Assembly (NCBI GenBank): GCA_038238245.1
Contig: JBBRXX010000025.1
Coordinates: forward strand, 6,442-70,441
From: DASQHW01 sp038238245
Lineage (GTDB): Bacteria > Actinomycetota > Acidimicrobiia > IMCC26256 > PALSA-610
DNA: 64,000 nt
Reading direction: 5' to 3'
Shown: positions 33,169 through 41,558 of the stretch, one piece after another
Position numbering within the stretch: position 1 is the stretch's first letter
How the letters are laid out: each line of letters starts with the position of its first letter
Translations under genes and position numbers: made by a program
Notes under the pieces: model-generated
Database searches by the model: none
Told to the model about the DNA's origin: nothing
Seen by the model: only the letters and a program-made list of their open reading frames with translations

Positions 33169-34620
33169 ATGACCGGCGACACGGACGACCAACCGGTTCC
33201 GCCCATCGAGCTCGGGCCGATCTCGAACGGCGAGTACCTGCCGTGGCCGCCGACCGAAGTGACGCGTGAGGCCGTCCGCCGCCTGCGCGCCATCACCGAC
33301 GACGTCGCGCCCCGGCACAACATGAGCCGTCGTGATTTCCTACGTTCGAGCTGCGGTACCGCCGCTGCGTTGTTCGTGCTCGCCGCGTGTGCGAGCGAGT
33401 CCAAGAAGGCGAAGGGTCAGGCGCCGGGCGGCACCTTCACCGTGCCGCGCACCGCCACGACCGATCCCGCGCACGCGCGGGAGGTGCTCGGTGGCGACGA
33501 ATTCGTCTTCGACGTGCAAACGCACCTCCTCGAGTACGGGCCCGGCGCGCAAAGTAGCTTCGCCGCCGGGTTCCCCTACTTCGGCTGCGGTGAGGCAGAC
33601 GGGCTGCAGTGCTTCGGCATCGACCATTGGTTCCGCGAGGTGTTCGTGCGCTCTGACACCACGATGGCGGTGATCTCGGCCGTGCCGCTTCTCACCGACC
33701 CGAACCCGTTGTCGATCGATGTCATGGAACAGGCGCGAGCTGCGGCCAAGCGCGTGTGCGGCGACGACAAGCGCGTGTTCCTGCACGGCCAGGTGAACCC
33801 GAACGTCGGCGATGTGCAACAAGAGCTCGATCACATGCGTGCGATGGCGTCCGCGCACCCGGTCGCGGCGTGGAAGGTCTATACGCACGTGCCCGGGAAT
33901 CGGGGGTGGTGGCTCGACGATCACGACCCGGACGCGGTGCGCTGCGGCCAGGCCTTCGTCGACACGGTCCGTGAGATCGGGCCGCCGATCGTGTGTGTGC
34001 ACAAGGGGCTCGGCGCCAACAGTCAGTACTCGTCGCCGATGGACATCGGGCCGGTGGCGAAGGCCAACCCGGACATCACCTTCGTCGTGTACCACTCGGG
34101 ATACGACGGCCCCAACGAGGGACCGTACGACGCGGGCGACGCGGACCACGGCGTCAATCGCCTCATCGCGAGCCTCGACGGCGCGGGCATCGCACCGCAC
34201 ACGAACGTCTACGCGGAGCTCGGGTCCACATGGTTCCTGGCGATGCGCGATCCGACGCAGGCCGCCCACGTGCTCGGGAAGCTGCTCGCGCGCGTCGGCG
34301 ACGACCGCGTGCTCTGGGGGACGGACTCGATCTGGTACGGCTCACCACAACCGCAGATCGAGGCACTCCGTACCTTCGCGATCAGCAACGAGCTCCAGGA
34401 TCGCTTCCACTACCCCGAGTTGACCGACGCCCTGCGCCGCAAGGTGTTCGGCGCCAACGCGGCCCGGCTCTACGGTGTCGACGCACCCGTCCGGCAGAAG
34501 TGCAATGCGTCGCCCGACCAATTGGCGCAGCTGCGCGCCGCGCTGCCGCCACCCCGCGCCTACGGTCCCCGTACGATCGCCGAAGCCGCCGCCCACATGC
34601 GCGAGCACTTCGTCGCCTGA
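33169..34620 (+). CDS. Tat-exported amidohydrolase-2-type metal-dependent hydrolase (lipoprotein)
   Basis: 483 residues. After a 52-residue cytoplasmic-looking N-region comes a twin-arginine signal (MSRRDFLRSSCGTAAALFVL, RR at 54-55) ending in LAAC (Cys74). The rest is a TIM-barrel hydrolase: FDVQTHLLEYG, VHKGLGANSQYSSPMDIG, FVVYHSGYDGPNEG and DRVLWGTDSIWYGSPQPQ, which hold the metal and catalytic His/Asp. Related proteins decarboxylate or hydrolyse aromatic acids. Tat export suggests folding with metal in the cytoplasm and lipid anchoring outside. The long N-region is unusual but looks coding, so 33169 is kept as the start. Confidence 0.8.
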   Translation: MTGDTDDQPVPPIELGPISNGEYLPWPPTEVTREAVRRLRAITDDVAPRHNMSRRDFLRSSCGTAAALFVLAACASESKKAKGQAPGGTFTVPRTATTDPAHAREVLGGDEFVFDVQTHLLEYGPGAQSSFAAGFPYFGCGEADGLQCFGIDHWFREVFVRSDTTMAVISAVPLLTDPNPLSIDVMEQARAAAKRVCGDDKRVFLHGQVNPNVGDVQQELDHMRAMASAHPVAAWKVYTHVPGNRGWWLDDHDPDAVRCGQAFVDTVREIGPPIVCVHKGLGANSQYSSPMDIGPVAKANPDITFVVYHSGYDGPNEGPYDAGDADHGVNRLIASLDGAGIAPHTNVYAELGSTWFLAMRDPTQAAHVLGKLLARVGDDRVLWGTDSIWYGSPQPQIEALRTFAISNELQDRFHYPELTDALRRKVFGANAARLYGVDAPVRQKCNASPDQLAQLRAALPPPRAYGPRTIAEAAAHMREHFVA

Positions 34621-34624
34621 CCCT

Positions 34625-34667
34625 GTTTGCAACGAAACGAACCGCGGCGGCCGCTTCCGTTGCAAAC
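34625..34667. terminator. Bidirectional terminator between convergent genes
   Basis: GTTTGCAACG (34625-34634) pairs with CGTTGCAAAC (34658-34667), and an inner GAA/TTC plus GCGGC/GCCGC stem closes the hairpin. It exactly fills the gap between the hydrolase stop at 34620 and the SDR stop at 34668, so it can serve both strands. Confidence 0.75.
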
Positions 34668-35426
34668 TTAGAATGGGCCCCCGTCGACGCCGATGCGTTG
34701 ACCGGTGATGTACGACGCCTGCTCCGACACGACGAAGCGCACCGCGTCGGCGACCTCTTCGGGCGAGCACACGTGGCCGAACGCGGCGTTCTGGTCCATC
34801 GTGCGGATGTCGTCGACCCCCATCGCGCCCTTCACGAGGCGGCGGCCCATCTCGGTGTCGACGAGCCCGGGCGCAACGACATTCACGTGGATGCCGTTGC
34901 GCCGTTCCTCACGGGCGAGGGTCATCGCGAGCGCTTCCAGTGCCGCCTTCGCCATGTTGTACGGCGCCGAGTTCGCGCCCATGTGCACGGTCGCCGCGCT
35001 CGAGATCATGACGATGTCGCCGCGCGGCTGCTCGCGCATCGACGGAAGGACGAGCTTGCTGCATGCCCACGCCCCGAACGCGTGCGTCCGGAGGAGCCGG
35101 TCGATCTCGGCGGGATCCGTCTTCGCCACGGTCTGGCCGCGGGACGCGACGCCCGCGTTGTTGACGAGGATGTCGATCTTGCCGAGATCGGCGAGCGCCT
35201 GCTGCACCATCTGCTCGCACTGGGCGTAGTCGTCGATGGAGGCGGCGTACGCAGCCGCGCGCCGGCCGACCTTCTCGATCTCCGCGACGGTCTCGCTCGC
35301 CGCGTCCGCGTCCCGCCGATAGTTGATGGCGACGTCGGCGCCGTCCTCGGCGAGACCGAGCGCGATCGCCTTTCCGATGCCGCGCCCGCCTCCGGTGACG
35401 AGCGCGACTCGTCCTTCCAGACCCAT
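34668..35426 (-). CDS. Short-chain dehydrogenase/reductase (FabG-like)
   Basis: 252 residues. VALVTGGGRGIGKAIALGLA, VNNAGVAS, and the catalytic stretch MISSAATVHMGANSAPYNMAK (Ser, Tyr, Lys) mark a classical SDR; NYRRDAD suggests NADP(H). YITGQRIGVDGGPF is the standard end. A purine-rich GGGGAG precedes the ATG. It is the last gene of a minus-strand run with an enoyl-CoA hydratase, so acyl-CoA or beta-oxidation-like chemistry is plausible. Confidence 0.88.
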   Translation of the reverse strand: MGLEGRVALVTGGGRGIGKAIALGLAEDGADVAINYRRDADAASETVAEIEKVGRRAAAYAASIDDYAQCEQMVQQALADLGKIDILVNNAGVASRGQTVAKTDPAEIDRLLRTHAFGAWACSKLVLPSMREQPRGDIVMISSAATVHMGANSAPYNMAKAALEALAMTLAREERRNGIHVNVVAPGLVDTEMGRRLVKGAMGVDDIRTMDQNAAFGHVCSPEEVADAVRFVVSEQASYITGQRIGVDGGPF

Positions 35427-35436
35427 TAATGCTCCC

Positions 35437-36243
35437 CTACTCGTCGGTGAAATGCGGCGGGCGCTTCTCCGCGAACGCCGACATCGCCTCGGTCAGGTCG
35501 CCGGTGAAGCTCGACAACACCTGCGTGCGGTTCTCGAGGTCGATGCCCGCCTGCAACGAGCCGATCTCCAGCTGGCTCCACATGACTTCCTTGGTCATGC
35601 GGACGCCGAACGGACTGTTCCCCGCGATCAGCTCGGCCGTCTCCAATGCGGCGTCGACGACCTCACCGTCGGGAACGACGCGCGTCACCAGGCCGATACG
35701 GTCGGCCTCGCCAGCATCGATGAGCCGTCCGGTCAACAGCAGCTCGAACGCGCGGGACGCGCCGATCAGGCGCGGCAGCATCCACGACACCCCGATGTCG
35801 CAGCCCGACAGGCCGACGCGGATGAACGCCACGTTGAAGCGCGCCGAGGCGGCCGCGATACGCACGTCGCTTGCGAGCGCAAGCGCGAGGCCGCCGCCCG
35901 ACGCGGCCCCGTTCACCGCCGCGATGACCGGCTGCGGTACCGCACGCATCCTCGGCACGAGGCCGGCGATCATCTTCTGGACGGTCATGCCGGCCTGGGC
36001 CCGGCCCATTCCTTCGGTCGTCGGCGGGCTGGCACCCTCGCTGAGGTCGAGCCCGGCGCAGAAACCTCGTCCGGCCCCGGTGAGCACGATCACGCGACAG
36101 CTGCGGTCGGCCGCGAGCTCGTCGAGCGCGTCGTACAACCCCGCGACCAACGCGTGATTCATCGCGTTCAGTCGCTCGGGCCGGTTCAACGTGATCTTTG
36201 CAATCCCCGGCCGCACCGGCTCCACCACCACAGATTGATTCAA
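35437..36243 (-). CDS. Enoyl-CoA hydratase/isomerase family protein
   Basis: 268 residues. KITLNRPERLNAMN, VIVLTGAGRGFCAGLDL (oxyanion-hole Gly) and VIAAVNGAASGGGLALALASD are crotonase-fold signatures. ARFNVAFIRVGLSGCDIGVSW replaces the second catalytic Glu region of true hydratases with G-C-D, so isomerase or other crotonase chemistry is possible. TTG 36243 overlaps the exonuclease stop (TTGA), which favours coupled translation. Followed by an SDR gene. Confidence 0.85.
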   Translation of the reverse strand: MNQSVVVEPVRPGIAKITLNRPERLNAMNHALVAGLYDALDELAADRSCRVIVLTGAGRGFCAGLDLSEGASPPTTEGMGRAQAGMTVQKMIAGLVPRMRAVPQPVIAAVNGAASGGGLALALASDVRIAAASARFNVAFIRVGLSGCDIGVSWMLPRLIGASRAFELLLTGRLIDAGEADRIGLVTRVVPDGEVVDAALETAELIAGNSPFGVRMTKEVMWSQLEIGSLQAGIDLENRTQVLSSFTGDLTEAMSAFAEKRPPHFTDE

Positions 36244-37142
36244 TCCGTCCTCCTCTTGGCGGCGAGTCGCTCGGCGCGCTCGGCGAGCTTCGGCCACCCG
36301 AAACGCACGCACCAGGCGCCGAAGTCGTCCCGCGCGCCGTGCCATTCCCAGTCGTCGACGGTGCCGACCGCCGCGTCGGTGCGCAACGTCGCCAGGTCTT
36401 TGAACAGGTCCGCAACCTTCCGGCCCGCGGTGAGCGTCGCCGCGAGCCGATCCGCGCCTCGCACGCCCGGCACGTCCCATTCGCGCGCGTCGTCGGGGAT
36501 CGCTTCCACATGGCCGTAGCGCGCCAACAATGCGGCGGCCGTCTTGGCGCCGAAGCCGGGCAGACCCGGGAACCCGTCGGCGCTGTCGCCGACGAGGGCG
36601 AGCCAATCGGGAATCGATTCGGGCGGCACGCCGAACTTGGCGCGCACACCGTCCGCGTCGAGGAGCACGTCCTTGCGCCGATCGAGTTGCACGACCTTGC
36701 CGCCCACGGCCTGACCGAGATCCTTGTCCGGCGTGCAGATGATCACCTGCTCGACGCGCGTGTCGTTCGCCGCGACCGTGGCCGCCGACGCGAGCGCGTC
36801 GTCGGCTTCGTACTCGACCATGGGCCACACGACGACGCCGAGCGCGACCAGCGCCTCCTCGAGGAGCGGGAACTGGGCCAGCAGGAGCGGATCCATGCCG
36901 GCGCTGGTCTTGTAGCTCTCCCAGAGGTCGTTCCGGAAGGACTCGATCACATGATCGCTCGCCACCCCGATATGGGTGGCACCACCCTCGAGCATCGCGA
37001 GCATCGACTGGACGACCGAGCGGGTGCCGCCGATCTCGACGCCGGCGGGGTCGACGTGCCCGGGCCGCGGCGCGAGGTGCTGCCGGAAGAGCTCGTAGGT
37101 GCCGTCGACGAGGTGTACGCGCACGGGCCGAGCCTGGCACAT
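36240..37142 (-). CDS. 5'-3' exonuclease (FEN/PolA N-terminal type)
   Basis: 300 residues. VHLVDGTYELFR, VEYEADDALASAA, CTPDKDLGQAV and ALVGDSADGFPGLPGFGAKTAAALL are the metal-binding acidic residues and helix-hairpin-helix of the PolA 5' nuclease domain, here free-standing. It would remove flaps or primers during repair or replication. The ATG at 37142 is taken; a GTG eight codons in is another choice. It sits between ctaA and the hydratase gene on the same strand. Confidence 0.9.
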   Translation of the reverse strand: MCQARPVRVHLVDGTYELFRQHLAPRPGHVDPAGVEIGGTRSVVQSMLAMLEGGATHIGVASDHVIESFRNDLWESYKTSAGMDPLLLAQFPLLEEALVALGVVVWPMVEYEADDALASAATVAANDTRVEQVIICTPDKDLGQAVGGKVVQLDRRKDVLLDADGVRAKFGVPPESIPDWLALVGDSADGFPGLPGFGAKTAAALLARYGHVEAIPDDAREWDVPGVRGADRLAATLTAGRKVADLFKDLATLRTDAAVGTVDDWEWHGARDDFGAWCVRFGWPKLAERAERLAAKRRTD

Positions 37143-37169
37143 GTGGTGCCGGTCACGCCCCGGGACGAC

Positions 37170-38108
37170 TCATGTCGCCATGACCGCGCTCCGGTCGGGG
37201 GCGATCTGCTTCTCACCGGCGATTCCGGCACGGGGCGCACGCAGCTCGAACATGAGCTGTTGCACGCACGCGAACACCAGCACCGCGCCCAGCACGTGAA
37301 AACCGACCAGGACCGCCGGGATGTGCTCGAAGTACTGCACGTAGCCGAGGATCCCCTGCGCGCTCATCACGAGCATCGTGATCGACGCCGTGCGGAGCAC
37401 GCGGACCGGTGCCCGCGTCCGGACGAGTGCGACGACGAGCACCAGCACGAGCCCGACGAGCACGTCGACGGACGTGCCGTGCACACGGGCGACGTCGACC
37501 AGCGGCCAGCCGAGCCGGCGTGCCTCGGCATCACCGCCGTGCGGCCCGGCCGCGGTGACGAGCGTGCCCCACACGAGCACCCAGATCGTGAGCGCGTACA
37601 CCCCGCGCGCCAGGAGCTCGATGCGATGGGACACGACGGGCGTGCGGTTCATCGCGGCGTCGGGCTCGCTTGCGCGCTGGCGCATCCACAGCGCGATCGC
37701 GACGAGCGCGAGGGCGAGAAGGAAGTGACCCATCACGCTCACCCACGCGAGCTTCACCATGACCGAGATGCCACCGAGCACGGCTTCCGCCCAGAACAAT
37801 GCGAACAGTACCCATGCCATACGGATGAGATCGCGGCGTCGCGGCTCCCGCCGGTAGGCGCCGAGCAACGCGAGCGCGATCGGTACGCCGATCGCGCCCG
37901 AGAAGATGCGGTTCAGTTGCTCGATCGCTGCGTGGTGGGTGGACACGTCGACGAGCTTCGTCGCGCTGCAGTTCGGCCAATTCGCGCAACCGAGGCCCGA
38001 GTTCGTGAGGCGCACGATCGCGCCGCTCACGATGATCGCGACGAGCAGCACCACATTCACCACTGTCAGGCGACGAAACGCCGTGGGCGACAGCCGGGGG
38101 AGCGACAT
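37170..38108 (-). CDS. ctaA: Heme A synthase (COX15/CtaA)
   Basis: 312 residues, about eight membrane segments. Conserved parts include VRLTNSGLGCANWPNC (Cys41, Cys47), MGHFLLALALVAIA, VARVHGTSVDVLVGL and VGFHVLGAVLVF with heme-ligand histidines. The EXXHR motif of the first half reads EQLNR (Glu63, Asn66, Arg67), lacking the histidine. CtaA oxidises the C8 methyl of heme O to give heme A for cytochrome aa3 oxidase. Reverse-strand TACACT lies 7 nt before the ATG. ctaB is 10 kb away. Confidence 0.92.
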   Translation of the reverse strand: MSLPRLSPTAFRRLTVVNVVLLVAIIVSGAIVRLTNSGLGCANWPNCSATKLVDVSTHHAAIEQLNRIFSGAIGVPIALALLGAYRREPRRRDLIRMAWVLFALFWAEAVLGGISVMVKLAWVSVMGHFLLALALVAIALWMRQRASEPDAAMNRTPVVSHRIELLARGVYALTIWVLVWGTLVTAAGPHGGDAEARRLGWPLVDVARVHGTSVDVLVGLVLVLVVALVRTRAPVRVLRTASITMLVMSAQGILGYVQYFEHIPAVLVGFHVLGAVLVFACVQQLMFELRAPRAGIAGEKQIAPDRSAVMAT

Positions 38109-38115
38109 CACCGGA

Positions 38116-38165
38116 AGTGTACGAAGCGAGCGGCACGCAATCCCGATCGCGCCCGGCGGTACGCT
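38116..38165. promoter_or_regulatory. Divergent leaderless -10 boxes of ctaA and the CapA-like gene
   Basis: Reverse-strand TACACT (38121-38116) is 7 nt from the ctaA ATG, and forward-strand TACGCT (38160-38165) is 7 nt from the GTG at 38173. Both lie in the 64-nt intergenic space. Confidence 0.5.
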
Positions 38166-38172
38166 TCGGGTC

Positions 38173-39276
38173 GTGACAGCACGTGCAGCATTCGCGCTGG
38201 CCGTCGCGCTCGCTTTCGTGTTCACCGCGTGCTCATCCGGCCCGTCGACGCGCCGCAGCGAATCGCCGTCCACCACGTCCGCGGCACCCTCGTCCACTTC
38301 GTCCTCCTCTTCCTCCACGACGCGTCCGGTGACGACGACGACCGTGAAGCCCGACCGGCCCGTCGTGCTTGCCTTCGGCGGCGACGTGCACTTCGAAGGT
38401 GTGCTTCGGAGCTTGCTCGCCGCCGACCCGGCGACCGTGCTCGCGCCGATCGCGCCGGTGCTGGAATCGGCGGACGTCGCGATGGTCAATCTCGAGACCG
38501 CGATCACCGAGCGCGGCGCGCCGCAACCGAAGCAGTACACCTTTCGCGCACCGCCGTCGGCGTTCACCGCGCTTGCGGCCGGGGGCGTCGACGTGGCCAC
38601 GATGGCCAACAACCACGGGGTCGACTTCGGTCCCGTGGGCCTGCTCGACTCCCTCGACGCAATTCGTGTGTCGCGCTTCCCGGTCGTCGGGATCGGCGCC
38701 GATGCCGCGCATGCGTACGCGCCTTTCCGTCGAACGGTGCACGGCGAGCGCATCGCGATCATCGGCGCGACCCAGGTGATCGACGACGCGCTCATCCCCA
38801 CATGGTCGGCCTCCGAGACCCGCGGCGGCCTTGCGTCCGCGAAGGACGTCGACCGCCTCGTCGCCGCGGTCCGCAAGGCGCGCGCGGACAGCGACACGGT
38901 CGTGGTCTTCCTGCACTGGGGACAAGAAGGCACGACGTGCCCGACGTCGACACAGACCCAGTTGGCCCGCCAGCTCGTCGGCGCCGGCGCCGACATCATC
39001 GTCGGCAGCCATGCGCACCGCCTGCTCGGGGCCGGCCGGCTCGGGACGGCATTCGTCGACTACGGGCTCGGCAACTTCGCGTTCTACGCGCAGGGCGGAC
39101 CGGCCGCCGATACCGGTGTGCTGTTCGTCACGGTGACGGGGCGTCACATCGACCGCTATGACTGGCGTCCAGCGGTGATCGGCGGTGGCGTGCCACGTCC
39201 GCTCAGCGGTAGCGCTGCCGCCGCGGCGCTCGCGCAATGGCAGGGCCGCCGTAGTTGCACTGACCTCACACCCTGA
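38173..39276 (+). CDS. CapA-family (poly-gamma-glutamate biosynthesis-like) metallophosphatase lipoprotein
   Basis: 367 residues. Signal peptide with lipobox FTAC (Cys20), then a Ser/Thr-rich linker of about 40 residues. The catalytic domain has LAFGGDVHFEGVL, VNLETAITERG, MANNHGVDFG, FLHWGQEGT and IIVGSHAHRLLG, the calcineurin-like metal-ligand set of CapA (PGA_cap). CapA proteins take part in surface polymer formation; the full capBC set is absent, so the function is open. It is surface-anchored by lipid. Confidence 0.88.
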   Translation: MTARAAFALAVALAFVFTACSSGPSTRRSESPSTTSAAPSSTSSSSSSTTRPVTTTTVKPDRPVVLAFGGDVHFEGVLRSLLAADPATVLAPIAPVLESADVAMVNLETAITERGAPQPKQYTFRAPPSAFTALAAGGVDVATMANNHGVDFGPVGLLDSLDAIRVSRFPVVGIGADAAHAYAPFRRTVHGERIAIIGATQVIDDALIPTWSASETRGGLASAKDVDRLVAAVRKARADSDTVVVFLHWGQEGTTCPTSTQTQLARQLVGAGADIIVGSHAHRLLGAGRLGTAFVDYGLGNFAFYAQGGPAADTGVLFVTVTGRHIDRYDWRPAVIGGGVPRPLSGSAAAAALAQWQGRRSCTDLTP

Positions 39277-39290
39277 GATCGACTGCGGGC

Positions 39291-40196
39291 ATGACGATGG
39301 CGTACGACGAGTTCGGCCTGTTCCGTGAGAACGCCGACGAGTTCGGCATCCCGTGGAAGGGTGACCCCGAGGTCCGGCGCGTCGAGGTCCCCGTCGGCGC
39401 CGGCCAGACGATCTCCGCACTGTTGTGGGGGGCGGGGGCACCCGAGCTCGTGCTCGTGCACGGCGGCGCCCAGAACGCGCACACGTGGGACACCGTCGCA
39501 CTCGCGCTCGACCGACCGCTCGCCGCGATCGACCTTCCCGGCCATGGTCACTCGTCCCATCGGCCCGACCATGTGTACTGGCCGGCGGACAACGCGGTCG
39601 CCGTCGAGCAGGCCGTGCGCGCGCTCGCACCGGACGCGCGCGTCGTCGTCGGCATGTCGCTCGGTGGACTCACCTCGATCGCCCTCGCCGACCGTGCGCC
39701 CGAGCTCGTCCGTAATCTCGTGCTCGTCGACGTGACGCCCGGCGTGAACCGCGAGAAGTCGATGGCGATCGCGAATTTCATCGACGGACCCGAATTCCTC
39801 GAGAGCTTCGACGAGATCCTCGAGCGCACGATCGCCTTCAACCCGACGCGCACCGAGTCGTCGTTGCGACGCGGCGTGCAGCACAACGCGATCGAGTTGC
39901 CGGACGGGAAGTGGCGGTGGCGCTACGACCTTCCCCGCCGCGGGACCGGCGAAGGGGAGAGCGGCAGCATCATGCCCGGCCTCGAAGAGCTCTGGGAGGC
40001 GGTGGCGCGTGTGAAGGTGCCGCTCACCCTGGTGCGCGGGAGCCTGTCACCGGTCGTGGACGACGACGACGTTGCCGAGCTCCGGCGCCGCAATGCCGAC
40101 GCGCGCGTCGTCGTGGTCGAAGACGCCGGTCACAGCATCCAGGGCGACAAGCCGCTCGAGCTCGCACAGCTGCTTGCCGGACTGCTCGCGCACTGA
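39291..40196 (+). CDS. Alpha/beta hydrolase
   Basis: 301 residues. The oxyanion segment LVLVHGGAQNAHTWD, nucleophile elbow VGMSLGGLTS, and final histidine in VVEDAGHSIQGDKP define an alpha/beta hydrolase with an intact triad (Asp in the VVDDDDV region). The substrate cannot be told; esterase or C-C hydrolase are common. It follows the CapA-like gene by 14 nt, so shared transcription is possible. Confidence 0.85.
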   Translation: MTMAYDEFGLFRENADEFGIPWKGDPEVRRVEVPVGAGQTISALLWGAGAPELVLVHGGAQNAHTWDTVALALDRPLAAIDLPGHGHSSHRPDHVYWPADNAVAVEQAVRALAPDARVVVGMSLGGLTSIALADRAPELVRNLVLVDVTPGVNREKSMAIANFIDGPEFLESFDEILERTIAFNPTRTESSLRRGVQHNAIELPDGKWRWRYDLPRRGTGEGESGSIMPGLEELWEAVARVKVPLTLVRGSLSPVVDDDDVAELRRRNADARVVVVEDAGHSIQGDKPLELAQLLAGLLAH

Positions 40197-40234
40197 GTAG
40201 TACGGCGACACAAGCCCGCGAGTAGCGTGCTCGG

Positions 40235-40942
40235 ATGCTCGAGCCGCTGCCGCCGGCGTTCGGTGCGACGCGGGAGGGTCTGCACGCGCTCGCCGAACAC
40301 GTTCTCGCGCCCGCGCGCTATCTCTCCGACGGTCACATCGGTCTGGTTCCCAGCACGGGTGGATTCGGCACGCCCACCTTCGGCGACGGCATGCGCGTGC
40401 GCGTCGAGGGTGTCGAGCTCATTCACGAACGGCCGGGCTCCACTCGACGAGTGCCGATCACGACGTTGAGCGACGCCGCACAATTCGTCGGCGTGCCGCT
40501 CGGCGCGCCGACCGAGGTGTACAAACCCGCGACAGCGTGCTTGCCCGACACCGCCCTCGCCATCGACGCCGAAGCGGCTCGCACGCTCGCCGCGTGGATC
40601 GACTTCGCGGGGAGCCTCCTGCACGAGCTGCGCGAGAGCTATGCCGGGCAGAGTCCGAGCGCGGTGCAGCTCTGGCCCGAGCACTTCGACCTGGCCTGCG
40701 ACTTCGGCGATCGCGACGCCGGCACCCGCGCCACCTACGGCGCGTCGCCGGGTGACAGCGGGCTCGCCGAGCCGTATCTGTACGTCGGCCCCTGGGACGC
40801 AAGCCGCCGGACAGGGGCGTTCGCGATGTACCCGTTCGGCGCCGCGATGACATACGAGGAACTGCGCACCGCGCTCGACCCGCGCGCCGCCGGCCGCGAC
40901 TTCTTCCGCGACGGCGCCTCGCTGCTCCTCGGCGCCCCCTGA
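40235..40942 (+). CDS. Conserved hypothetical protein, DUF5996-like tail
   Basis: 235 residues without signal or membrane segments. The segment SAVQLWPEHFDLACDFGDRD followed by EPYLYVGPWD resembles the C-terminal pattern of DUF5996 proteins (ASVQLWPHHFDLA-type), but this is from memory and only partial. TAGCGT lies 6 nt upstream of the ATG, supporting the start. Function unknown. Confidence 0.65.
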   Translation: MLEPLPPAFGATREGLHALAEHVLAPARYLSDGHIGLVPSTGGFGTPTFGDGMRVRVEGVELIHERPGSTRRVPITTLSDAAQFVGVPLGAPTEVYKPATACLPDTALAIDAEAARTLAAWIDFAGSLLHELRESYAGQSPSAVQLWPEHFDLACDFGDRDAGTRATYGASPGDSGLAEPYLYVGPWDASRRTGAFAMYPFGAAMTYEELRTALDPRAAGRDFFRDGASLLLGAP

Positions 40943-40965
40943 CCGAGACGCATAAGCTGGTGCGC

Positions 40966-41514
40966 ATGGCACAGACGTTTACGCGCATGGACGAGTCGAC
41001 GGCCGAGCAGTGGGCGGTCATCGGCAAGGAAACGTACGAGCACCAGGGCCGGGTCGCCGACCGCGCGCTCGACATGCTCCGCTCGCTCGCCGAGATCACC
41101 GACGGGTTCGCAGTCGACCAGCTGACCCACTCACTCCAGACCGCGACGCGCGCCGAGCGCGCCGGCGCCGACGAGGAGGTCGTGTTCGCCTCGTTGCTGC
41201 ACGACGTCGGCAAGGCCGTCAGTGTGCCGAATCACCCCGAGATCGCGGCCGCAATCCTCAAGCCGTACGTCCGCAGCGACGTGTACCACATGATCGTCGC
41301 CCACCAGGACTTCCAGGGCCGCCATTACTACGCGCACTTCGGTGCCGACCCGGACGCGCGCGAGAAGTACCGCGGTGAGCCGTGGTTCGACCTGGCCGAG
41401 CGGTTCGCCGACGACTGGGACCAGACGGCGTTCGATCCGGACTACGACACGCTGCCGCTCGAGCACTTCGAGCCTTTGGTACGCGCCCGTTTCGCGAGCG
41501 CCACGATCATCTAG
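40966..41514 (+). CDS. HD-domain protein (possible diiron oxygenase or phosphohydrolase)
   Basis: 182 residues. Metal ligands appear as THSLQTATRAERAG, ASLLHDVGKAV, NHPEIAAAIL and IVAHQDFQGRHYYAHFG, a spacing closer to HD-domain oxygenases of the PhnZ/myo-inositol-oxygenase type than to signalling phosphohydrolases. ATG 40966 is chosen since TAAGCT lies 7 nt upstream; GTG 40960 is an alternative. Two SDR genes follow on the same strand and may use its product, which is inference. Confidence 0.75.
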   Translation: MAQTFTRMDESTAEQWAVIGKETYEHQGRVADRALDMLRSLAEITDGFAVDQLTHSLQTATRAERAGADEEVVFASLLHDVGKAVSVPNHPEIAAAILKPYVRSDVYHMIVAHQDFQGRHYYAHFGADPDAREKYRGEPWFDLAERFADDWDQTAFDPDYDTLPLEHFEPLVRARFASATII

Positions 41515-41558
41515 CGCTCACACCCATGCCGTGTGCCAACCTGGCGGCGGAGGTGCGC

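Noticed and set aside
36198..39161. 987-codon plus-strand open frame across the exonuclease and ctaA region
   Set aside because: Composition is His/Arg/Asp-rich antisense noise; exonuclease and CtaA motifs lie on the minus strand.
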